A stretch of 36,826 nt of DNA from Bacteroides caecigallinarum (GTDB taxonomy: Bacteria; Bacteroidota; Bacteroidia; Bacteroidales; Bacteroidaceae): NCBI RefSeq assembly GCF_016902295.1, contig NZ_JACJLQ010000034.1:1-36826 (forward strand), in the 5' to 3' direction. The notes under the pieces are model-generated. The model ran no database searches, was not told where the DNA came from, and worked only from the letters and a program-made list of their open reading frames with translations. Position numbers and translations under genes: made by a program. Position 1 is the first letter of the stretch; each line of letters opens with the position of its first letter. Shown here piece after piece: positions 1 through 5,579 of this stretch.

Positions 1-12
1 ACGGAATATTAG

Positions 13-20
13 TATATTTG
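13..20 (+). promoter_or_regulatory. Bacteroidetes -7 promoter box (TATATTTG) of the putative sRNA
   Basis: TATATTTG matches the Bacteroidetes TAnnTTTG -7 element. Transcription would start about 5-6 bases after it, which is where the folded RNA at 26 begins. The matching -33 TTTG would lie left of the window and cannot be checked. Confidence 0.55.
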
Positions 21-25
21 CTCAT

Positions 26-110
26 GGCTTTGAGATGTGGAATTAGTCGTTTGGGAGCTACTAATTTACTCAATTTCTGTTATATACAGAAATTCTCAAA
101 GCCTTTTTTT
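26..110 (+). ncRNA. Putative small RNA with a three-way-junction fold and intrinsic terminator
   Basis: Three perfect helices close one junction. P1 pairs GGCTTTGAG (26-34) with CTCAAAGCC (95-103). P2 pairs AATTAGT (41-47) with ACTAATT (60-66). P3 pairs AATTTCTGT (72-80) with ACAGAAATT (86-94). A run of seven T follows P1 directly, as in a Rho-independent terminator. A TATATTTG box at 13-20 puts the expected start at G26. Promoter, fold and terminator together suggest a free-standing RNA of about 85 nt. No known family is recognised. It does not look like a purine riboswitch, because there are no bases between P3 and P1. The alternative is the terminator of a gene left of the window, but the internal promoter argues against that. 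Confidence 0.5.
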
Positions 111-224
111 ATTTACTTCTCATCGAAATATTCTAAATCCGAAACTTGAGTTATTTATTTGTAAATCAACACTTTTCAAATAATTATTTGGCACTTTGAA
201 GGATTTTTGTTTGGAAATTTGGCT

Positions 225-232
225 TATTTTTG
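225..232 (+). promoter_or_regulatory. Possible -7 box (TATTTTTG)
   Basis: TATTTTTG fits TAnnTTTG, but no TTTG sits 19-21 bases upstream, and the T-rich context makes chance matches likely. If used, transcription would start close to the ATG at 242. Confidence 0.25.
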
Positions 233-241
233 TTTGGTAAT

Positions 242-367
242 ATGGAAATTTATGATACTATTCTACCTTGTGTAATGCCATTTACAAGATTATTTATTAC
301 CTTTACATCTCAAGAAAGATACACGTACAGAAGAACTATTCGTAAGCTGGCCGTGGGCCGGGTATGA
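242..367 (+). CDS. Possible 41-codon small ORF of unknown function
   Basis: An ATG at 242 opens a 41-residue frame ending in TGA at 365-367. The product begins MEIYDTILPC and has a basic C-terminal half (ERYTYRRTIRK). It is the only coding candidate in the 405 bases left of the Fic gene. A TAnnTTTG box lies 10 bases upstream, so the message would be almost leaderless, and no ribosome binding site is obvious. A hairpin with a T-rich tail follows at 387-413. The 3' part (350-375) is GC-rich and can fold (GGCC/GGCC, GGTAT/ATACC), so the region may instead be a structured RNA or a decayed gene remnant. I recognise no family. Confidence 0.2.
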   Translation: MEIYDTILPCVMPFTRLFITFTSQERYTYRRTIRKLAVGRV

Positions 368-386
368 GATACCGTTGAGTGAATTC

Positions 387-413
387 AAGATTAATATGTA
401 ATCTTTTATTTTT
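387..413 (+). terminator. Weak hairpin with T-rich tail
   Basis: AAGATTA (387-393) pairs with TAATCTT (399-405) over a 5-base loop, and TTATTTTT follows on the + strand. It overlaps the Fic stop codon. It could end a + strand transcript from about 240, and could give a stem (without a U-run) just after the Fic gene on the minus strand. Confidence 0.35.
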
Positions 414-1230
414 CAGACTCAGAAACAAAACGGAAACCGTCTATAAAATTATCCGTAAGATTCTTCTTCTCTGATATTTCATGCTGAAGCCTGTTAATAG
501 AAGTTTTAAAGAAGAAATCAATAAGAAATTCATCAGTACGTTCCTTCTTAATATATTTTAAAGCTGCAATATATTCTTCTCTATGACTGCTAGGTATTAT
601 CAGCAATGGCTGTCCCATTTTGAGAAGAATAAAATTTGACATAAGCCTTCCCAAACGTCCGTTACCATCGCGGAACGGATGAAGATACTCATAAAATCCA
701 TGGAACTTTGCGGCTATAACCATAGGATGCACCTCACCGCTATCTATAGCACTCTGCGTGCTTTCAAGAAGACGTGGAACCTGCATTATCAGTTTTTCAT
801 GTTCACCGAATATTGTATCACCGGCACACAACATATCGACAGTGGTATATTCTCCGGGCTTACTCGGAACTTCATCATTCCTCGTTTTATACTCTAAAGT
901 ATGCTCCGTCAACAATCTGTGAGTCTCTTTCAGCAGTTTCTCGGTAAGCGGTTTATCCAAATTATTCAACAAATATTCGTATGCCTGAAAATGGTCGAGA
1001 ATCTCAAAAGCTTCGAAAAGAGTCTTTCCATGAGGAATCATACCCAATCCTTTCTCCTTCAAAGTACGGGTTTCATCTACAGAGAAACTATTGCCCTCTA
1101 TGGCACAACTATGTGCTGAAAACAGTACTTCATTATATTCTATGAAATCGGATTTACTGAATCCATCGGCAACTATTTCTTTATATTCTGCTACCAATGA
1201 ATCATATCGTGGAATCAATTCTTCGTACAT
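406..1230 (-). CDS. Fic family protein (putative AMP transferase)
   Basis: Fic proteins usually transfer AMP from ATP to hydroxyl side chains of target proteins. The complete motif HPFRDGNGRLGR is at residues 184-195: catalytic His184, metal-binding Asp188 and phosphate-binding Arg192. An N-terminal S-CAI-EGN sequence (residues 41-47) matches the inhibitory SxxxE(G/N) helix, so the protein is probably self-inhibited (class II type). The 274-residue length suits a stand-alone class II Fic protein. The ATG at 1230 follows a promoter with both -7 and -33 elements. The gene is transcribed alone, 151 bases after the DUF3843-like gene. Target unknown. No partner antitoxin gene lies beside it, which fits intramolecular control. 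Confidence 0.93.
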   Translation of the reverse strand: MYEELIPRYDSLVAEYKEIVADGFSKSDFIEYNEVLFSAHSCAIEGNSFSVDETRTLKEKGLGMIPHGKTLFEAFEILDHFQAYEYLLNNLDKPLTEKLLKETHRLLTEHTLEYKTRNDEVPSKPGEYTTVDMLCAGDTIFGEHEKLIMQVPRLLESTQSAIDSGEVHPMVIAAKFHGFYEYLHPFRDGNGRLGRLMSNFILLKMGQPLLIIPSSHREEYIAALKYIKKERTDEFLIDFFFKTSINRLQHEISEKKNLTDNFIDGFRFVSESEK

Positions 1231-1278
1231 AGGAAATTGCGGGTTATGAATTTATACAAATCAAGTTTCATATTTCCA

Positions 1279-1309
1279 CAAAGATAGTGCAAAGCGAATG
1301 AAGTACAAA
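1279..1309 (-). promoter_or_regulatory. Fic gene promoter: -33 TTTG, 19-bp spacer, -7 TATCTTTG
   Basis: On the minus strand TTTG (1309-1306) is followed after 19 bases by TATCTTTG (1286-1279), an exact Bacteroidetes promoter layout. The leader would be about 40 nt. Two copies of CAAAGCGAA (1290-1298 and 1306-1314 on the + strand) overlap it, 16 bases apart, and might bind a regulator. Confidence 0.65.
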
Positions 1310-1336
1310 GCGAAAACATTGTTTTAAACCAATAGA

Positions 1337-1371
1337 GCAAATTAATTGCAAATGCTTTGCAATTAATTTGC
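1337..1371. terminator. Perfect 16-bp inverted repeat after the DUF3843-like gene
   Basis: GCAAATTAATTGCAAA (1337-1352), a 3-base loop TGC, then TTTGCAATTAATTTGC (1356-1371) form a perfect hairpin starting 10 bases after the TAG stop at 1382. On the minus strand no U-run follows; on the + strand a short CTTTTTC does. It may stabilise or end the upstream mRNA, or be an operator for the Fic promoter just beyond it. Confidence 0.5.
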
Positions 1372-1381
1372 AAGTCTTTTT

Positions 1382-2497
1382 CTATGACAAATCCTTCTCC
1401 CTGCACTTGTAGAAGAAATAATCCAGCATGAACTGAGCATTCTTCCTTGCCAGCTCTTTACCGTGTTCCAGTCCTTTGGTGCTATTTAAGGCTGCATCCT
1501 TCAAATAGCCACTATCAAGAAGTTCGCATGCTGTTTCGTATGGTATCAATCGGCTATTCGTCAGGAAATTAAATGCATTCTTTTCTGCTTTTTCCTTATT
1601 ATAATAAGGATTATCGGGAGAAGCGATACAGTCACAATAGTTACGCACAACAGATATTCCCTGTTTAGGTGTAATACACAGCATCAATACATCATTTCCC
1701 GTATCAGGAATTTTCAGTCCTTGAGCTATTTTATATTTCATCTTATTTGAAATGAAATCGTTCATCTCTTCCTTTCCTTTCAGGAATACAAAATGTTTTC
1801 CTTTAGTTGCCGCAACGAAGTCATCGTATGCCGCCTTTTTGTTAGTATCCGATAAATCATTCTTAATGTCATCAAGTTTCGGAATATCTTTAGTGCTATA
1901 AATATTCATAGCTCCATTGTGTTGCCAATATTTTCCAAACTTAAACAGATTTGATGTAACTACCGTGTCACCTGGAATTAACTCTGGAGCGTCAAGTTCA
2001 ATAGAATCTTTTGTCACTTTATAAGTTTCCTCCTTGCCTGAAACCTCTTTGAACACATAATAATCATCAGTATCTTCCGTCACCAGATAGAATGCTCTCA
2101 TCCTGCTGTCCACATGCAGACATGGTGCATCTATAAAATTCATAGTCAGTTCCTCAAAAAGAAGTTTCAGATATTCAGGGGCGGTAATGGAAAGCAGGGG
2201 TGTTCTGCCCGACAACACGTAATTTATCTTAAAGGAATATATCATCAAATCCATCGTACGGTCATCAAGCTCCTTACGCTTCCCTAATTCCTCCATCTGC
2301 TCGGAAAGGCTATCCAAATAACATTCATAACAGCCCATGTTGATATATGAATTAAAATAGAACCACTCCACTTTATTTCTGTATTCAAGGAAATCATCCT
2401 CAGTCAACTCTGAGAAATCGAAGAAATCCTGAAGTCTTTCATTTACAGGAGCTGTCTCGAACTCCTCGTCGAAGATATCGTATATTTCATTTGCCAA
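1382..2497 (-). CDS. C-terminal fragment of the DUF3843-like protein
   Basis: About 371 residues remain open after the TAA. The nearest plausible restart is TTG at 2497; the first in-frame ATG is roughly 50 codons further in. The product is soluble and acidic, with no catalytic motif that I recognise. The sequence AGGGGAGA lies about 40 bases before the TTG, too far for a normal ribosome binding site, so separate translation looks inefficient. Confidence 0.5.
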   Translation of the reverse strand: MANEIYDIFDEEFETAPVNERLQDFFDFSELTEDDFLEYRNKVEWFYFNSYINMGCYECYLDSLSEQMEELGKRKELDDRTMDLMIYSFKINYVLSGRTPLLSITAPEYLKLLFEELTMNFIDAPCLHVDSRMRAFYLVTEDTDDYYVFKEVSGKEETYKVTKDSIELDAPELIPGDTVVTSNLFKFGKYWQHNGAMNIYSTKDIPKLDDIKNDLSDTNKKAAYDDFVAATKGKHFVFLKGKEEMNDFISNKMKYKIAQGLKIPDTGNDVLMLCITPKQGISVVRNYCDCIASPDNPYYNKEKAEKNAFNFLTNSRLIPYETACELLDSGYLKDAALNSTKGLEHGKELARKNAQFMLDYFFYKCREKDLS

Positions 2498-2542
2498 TGC
2501 CAGAATACCGGTATTCTCAGGATTATAGATTTTCTCCCCTAT

Positions 2543-2902
2543 TTAATCTCTCTGAAAGCAATGCCACAGAATGAAGCGTACGTCTTCCACATTTATTTCG
2601 TCGGGATAATAATCTTCACCCGGTTCATAGAAAGGCAATCGGCTGCCATAACGTTTTTCGCACTGCGAAGTGAACACCTGCCAGACACAGGTCTGCGAAA
2701 TAATATCTTCGAACCATCCGACAAGAAATATCGCCGTGTCTTCGTAAACCTCGTCTTCCGGCTCTATTTCACCCTCCATTATGTCATAATCATATAGCAC
2801 TTCAATTATTCTGTTTACCAATTTACAGTAATAATTGTCTGTCGCATCGGTTTTTGTGTATGGATGCATAGACACCCATTCTCTTGGATAAATTTTTCTC
2901 AT
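2543..2902 (-). CDS. N-terminal fragment of the DUF3843-like protein
   Basis: This 119-residue open part starts at ATG 2902 and ends LWHCFQRD before TAA. It is acidic in its centre (EGEIEPEDEVYED) and has no signal peptide or membrane segment. It is most likely the first quarter of a longer protein rather than a complete small protein, because the same frame continues with family-like sequence after the stop. Confidence 0.55.
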   Translation of the reverse strand: MRKIYPREWVSMHPYTKTDATDNYYCKLVNRIIEVLYDYDIMEGEIEPEDEVYEDTAIFLVGWFEDIISQTCVWQVFTSQCEKRYGSRLPFYEPGEDYYPDEINVEDVRFILWHCFQRD

Positions 2903-2925
2903 TATATTTCAAATTCTAATTATAT

Positions 2926-4206
2926 TCAAACCGCATACAAAGGTACACACTTCAGTTGCCCCTGTTCCTTATAAGGCTGCATAGAAAATCTGACTGCCTC
3001 CATATCCGGATTTTTTGCAAGCAATGCTGTCAACGAATTTGCCCTTACATTTCCTTCAGCCTTTACCTCAACAGGCAATAATTTCGCATTATGCTGTATT
3101 ACGAAATCAAGTTCAAGCCTGGAATCATCTGTCTTATGATAATAAACCGGAGATACGCCATGACTTTTCATTTGCTGGAGGACATACTGTTCCGTCATAC
3201 CACCTTTATATTCCACGAAAACATTGTTATTTATCAGCACCTGTACTGGTTCTGTATTAACCATTGCTCCTAACAGACCAACGTCAAGCATATAAAGTTT
3301 GAAACAACTTAAATCCTCATACACATCAAGCGGTAAAGCGGGTTTTGTGCACTTGGGAACTTTATAGACCAAACCTGAATCAACCAGCCACTGGATAGCA
3401 ATCTCAAAATCGTTTGCTCTTGCTCCTTTTTTCAATGCTCCATAAATGAATTTCTTATTGTCTTTGAACAATTGAGATGGAATACTTTTCCATACCATGC
3501 GAATACGTGGAACTTGTTCTTTAGGAGCATGTTTGGATAAATCCAGTTCATAACCGTTCAGAATCTCATTCTGAATTCTTCTGACTTCGATTAAAGAATC
3601 CGATTCAACATATTTCTTTACAGCTTCGGGCATTCCTCCTACGTAATAATACTGTCTCAGCAAATCGACCATCTTCTCATGAATCAGATTCATAGTCATA
3701 TAATCACGGTTGACGATGAGTTTAAAAATCTCTGTCTCTCCTTTCGCCAAAACAAACTCCTCAAAATTCATGGGATAAACATAGATTTCGTTTACTTTCC
3801 CTACCGGATAGGAAACACCATTATGCAAAGATATTCCTAACAGGGAACCGGCAACAGCAATGTGATATTCCGGTGCTTCCTCACAGAAATATTTCAGAGC
3901 TTCAAGAACTTCGGGCACATCCTGAACCTCGTCCAGAACTATCAGTGTATCTCCTGGAGTTATATCGACACCAGATAACGCACGTAAAGCGCGCAGTATC
4001 CTATTTACATCAAAATCCCGAGTAAATATTTGCCTGATAATGTCATTTTTACGACAGACAATATATGCCTCCTTCGTATATTCAGTCCTTGCGAATTCAC
4101 GAAGAAGCCATGTCTTTCCTACCTGTCGGGCACCATTTACTATTAATGGTTTTCTGTCAGGACGTTTCTTCCATTCTATAAACTCCTGTAATATAATTCT
4201 TTGCAT
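2926..4206 (-). CDS. AAA+ ATPase with C-terminal DUF4143 domain
   Basis: Walker A GARQVGKT follows LIVN near residue 25. Walker B is LIVLDEVQ, with AVAGSLLG as a sensor-like strand. The C-terminal part (LELDFVIQHNAKLLPVEVKA) is the nuclease-like fold typical of DUF4143 proteins. These ATPases are abundant and mobile in Bacteroidetes; their role is not settled. I choose ATG at 4206 (MQRIILQEF, 426 aa). A longer reading from TTG 4275 only adds LCAEKCGYSNDLSAEKC, the translation of DNA repeats, and the -7 box at 4282-4275 overlaps that TTG. The DUF3843-like gene follows after 23 bases. Confidence 0.88.
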   Translation of the reverse strand: MQRIILQEFIEWKKRPDRKPLIVNGARQVGKTWLLREFARTEYTKEAYIVCRKNDIIRQIFTRDFDVNRILRALRALSGVDITPGDTLIVLDEVQDVPEVLEALKYFCEEAPEYHIAVAGSLLGISLHNGVSYPVGKVNEIYVYPMNFEEFVLAKGETEIFKLIVNRDYMTMNLIHEKMVDLLRQYYYVGGMPEAVKKYVESDSLIEVRRIQNEILNGYELDLSKHAPKEQVPRIRMVWKSIPSQLFKDNKKFIYGALKKGARANDFEIAIQWLVDSGLVYKVPKCTKPALPLDVYEDLSCFKLYMLDVGLLGAMVNTEPVQVLINNNVFVEYKGGMTEQYVLQQMKSHGVSPVYYHKTDDSRLELDFVIQHNAKLLPVEVKAEGNVRANSLTALLAKNPDMEAVRFSMQPYKEQGQLKCVPLYAV

Positions 4207-4214
4207 AGTAATTA

Positions 4215-4335
4215 TACATTTTTCAGCAGATAAGTCATTGGAATAACCACATTTTTCCGCACATAATTCCAACACAAATATACATTTTTCCGCACATAAT
4301 TCACACTATGGCATACATTTTTCTGCAGATAATGC
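4215..4335 (-). repeat. Four direct repeats with exact 33-bp period over the ATPase promoter
   Basis: The + strand core acattttt begins at 4216, 4249, 4282 and 4315, exactly 33 bp apart. On the minus strand each unit is about 21 bp, consensus TTATNTGCNGAAAAATGT, and the remaining 12 bp vary. Three helical turns per unit would put all four copies on about the same face of the DNA. The -7 box lies between units 2 and 3, so two units are upstream of the start point and two downstream. This looks like an operator array. Confidence 0.7.
4275..4282 (-). promoter_or_regulatory. -7 box (TATATTTG) of the ATPase gene
   Basis: Minus-strand TATATTTG falls in the gap between repeat units 2 and 3. Start would be near 4269, giving a leader of about 60 nt to ATG 4206. 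No -33 TTTG is present at the usual distance, where repeat unit 3 lies instead. Confidence 0.5.
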
Positions 4336-4357
4336 AATAAAACAGAACTGCTGACAA

Positions 4358-4720
4358 TCAATCCTCATTAAGTTCCTCAAAGAAACCTTCCACACCGCCT
4401 TCTATCTGTTTTCCCCACTCTTCCATCTGTTTTGAAAAATCTTTCAAGGCGTTCTTGGTCATTTTGGCATAAATCCTGCCTTTCAGCTTTCCTATCTCCT
4501 TCAGTTCATCATCGGTAAACTCATATTTCGACATTTCCTCTTCAATCTTCTCATATTCAGAAGCTATCTTTTCCCAATCTTCATCCGTAAATTCATCATA
4601 TCTGTCCTCTACCTGTTCAACCAATGATTCCAGATGTTCTATAGGAGTCTTTGAGGTTTCACATGATGAAAAGCCTATCGAAAAAGCTATTGCTGCAAGA
4701 AATACATTAAATTTGTTCAT
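4358..4720 (-). CDS. Small acidic lipoprotein (DUF6565-like)
   Basis: The 120-residue product begins with a lipoprotein signal peptide ending GFSSC (Cys20), so it should be exported and lipid-anchored. The mature part is acidic and helical: LVEQVEDRYDEFTDEDWEKI, then a linker, then ELKEIGKLKGRIYAKM. This pattern resembles Bacteroidetes lipoproteins grouped as DUF6565, though the assignment is from memory. No enzyme motif is present. It starts 14 bases after the HU-like gene and probably shares its promoter. Function unknown. Confidence 0.75.
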   Translation of the reverse strand: MNKFNVFLAAIAFSIGFSSCETSKTPIEHLESLVEQVEDRYDEFTDEDWEKIASEYEKIEEEMSKYEFTDDELKEIGKLKGRIYAKMTKNALKDFSKQMEEWGKQIEGGVEGFFEELNED

Positions 4721-4734
4721 AGTTATCGTTTTAT

Positions 4735-5328
4735 TTAATTCTTAATATACATCGGCATATTCTTGGTTCCAACATTTCTCAGCACTCCGTCTTTCACGAG
4801 TTCCTTCAGCGTACGCAACGCCTTAGACTTGTTGAAGCCTGTCAGCTTTTCAAAATCTATACGGCGCAGAAACTGATTATCGGCAAAGAATCTGTCAATC
4901 TTTGCCATTATTTCCTGCTGTTCCATATTACTGGAATGACGCGAATCGTCGGTATCATGTTCAAACTGCACTTTTTTAAGCATTTCAAGCAATTCTTTCT
5001 CGGGAACAAACCTGATACCTTTCACTTTTACGTCTTTTGATGATACGTGTTTGGGATCTACATCAGGCTCGCATTTAAGGCTGAGACTGAAATAACCGAT
5101 TCCTTCCAGATGGATGGAATACCCCTCGCTGAAGGCATCATAAAACTCGGTTCTCAAGGCGGTCAGTACTCCCCACACATCGGATGCGGTAAAAGAACAT
5201 TTCCTGTTTATGCTTTCACCCAAATTTTTTGTATCAACAATACCGGTTGTTATCACTTTGGCATGTAGTCTGGAAGATGTAACCCCTTCTTTCTCAGGAT
5301 TATTATACAAATCAAATTTTATAGGCAT
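4735..5328 (-). CDS. HU-like DNA-binding protein with C-terminal winged helix
   Basis: Residues 1 to about 125 resemble the long HU variants of Bacteroidetes (HU-HIG type): MPIKFDLYNNP, then the helical segment SFTASDVWGVLTALRTEF, then beta strands around IHLEGIGYFSLSL. The last 70 residues (IDRFFADNQFLRR, then FNKSKALRTLKELVKDGVL) look like a winged helix-turn-helix, so the protein may bind specific sites rather than only coat DNA. The start is ATG 5328 (197 aa). A longer reading to 5439 would translate the 22-bp repeats and run upstream of the promoter. A small lipoprotein gene follows. Control by the repeats, perhaps by this protein itself, is inference. Confidence 0.82.
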   Translation of the reverse strand: MPIKFDLYNNPEKEGVTSSRLHAKVITTGIVDTKNLGESINRKCSFTASDVWGVLTALRTEFYDAFSEGYSIHLEGIGYFSLSLKCEPDVDPKHVSSKDVKVKGIRFVPEKELLEMLKKVQFEHDTDDSRHSSNMEQQEIMAKIDRFFADNQFLRRIDFEKLTGFNKSKALRTLKELVKDGVLRNVGTKNMPMYIKN

Positions 5329-5376
5329 ACTTATATTCTTTTTATGTTTAACGCTTTTAAATTTTAAATTCCCCAT

Positions 5377-5384
5377 CAAAGATA
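5377..5384 (-). promoter_or_regulatory. -7 box (TATCTTTG) of the HU-like operon
   Basis: Minus-strand TATCTTTG gives a leader of about 43 nt to ATG 5328. There is no TTTG at -33; that zone is filled by the 22-bp tandem repeats, suggesting an activated or repressed promoter. Confidence 0.55.
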
Positions 5385-5487
5385 GCGTAACACGTACGTG
5401 TAACGCGTGTAACACGAACGTACAACGCGCGGAACACAAAGGTGCAACGCGCGTGGCACGAACGTGTTACGGTAAATGTGGCAAGAA
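5378..5487. repeat. 22-bp tandem repeats upstream of the HU-like gene
   Basis: Units of 22 bp are at 5400-5421, 5422-5443 and 5444-5465, with degenerate outer units at 5378-5399 and 5466-5487. They share AACGCGYG and AACACGAACGT-like parts. The array is much richer in G+C than its surroundings. Two helical turns per unit and its place against the -7 box fit a multi-site operator. The units are contiguous with no spacers, so it is not a CRISPR. Confidence 0.7.
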
Positions 5488-5579
5488 ATTTTGAAATAAA
5501 AAAGGAAACAATGAAATAAATAAAAAGCCATATAGGGAATTAACAAACTATAACAGGAAACTAACGCCTTCACCCGATA

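Larger units (their letters stand above)
1382..2902 (-). pseudogene. DUF3843-like gene interrupted by an in-frame TAA codon
   Basis: One reading frame runs from ATG at 2902 to TAG at 1382, about 506 codons, and is broken only by TAA at 2545-2543. The two halves are in the same frame, separated by TAA plus 15 sense codons (IGEKIYNPENTGILA) that read smoothly into LANEIYDIFDEEFETAP. The opening (RKIYPREW, then YYCKLVNRI) resembles my recollection of DUF3843 proteins of Bacteroidetes, which continue through a segment like the second half. I therefore read this as one gene with a nonsense mutation. Stop-codon readthrough or restart within the gene is possible. The absence of any other frame damage suggests a recent change or a sequencing error. 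It lies 23 bases after the ATPase gene, probably in the same transcript. Function unknown. Confidence 0.65.

Noticed and set aside
406..1230. Fic toxin-antitoxin module
   Set aside because: No small antitoxin gene is adjacent; the inhibitory motif is inside the Fic protein itself.
4215..4335. CRISPR array (regular 33-bp repeats)
   Set aside because: The unique parts are only 12 bp, the repeat copies diverge, and no cas gene is present; it fits an operator array.
5378..5487. CRISPR or coding repeat upstream of the HU-like gene
   Set aside because: The units are contiguous with no spacers, and reading them as protein would place the start upstream of the -7 box.
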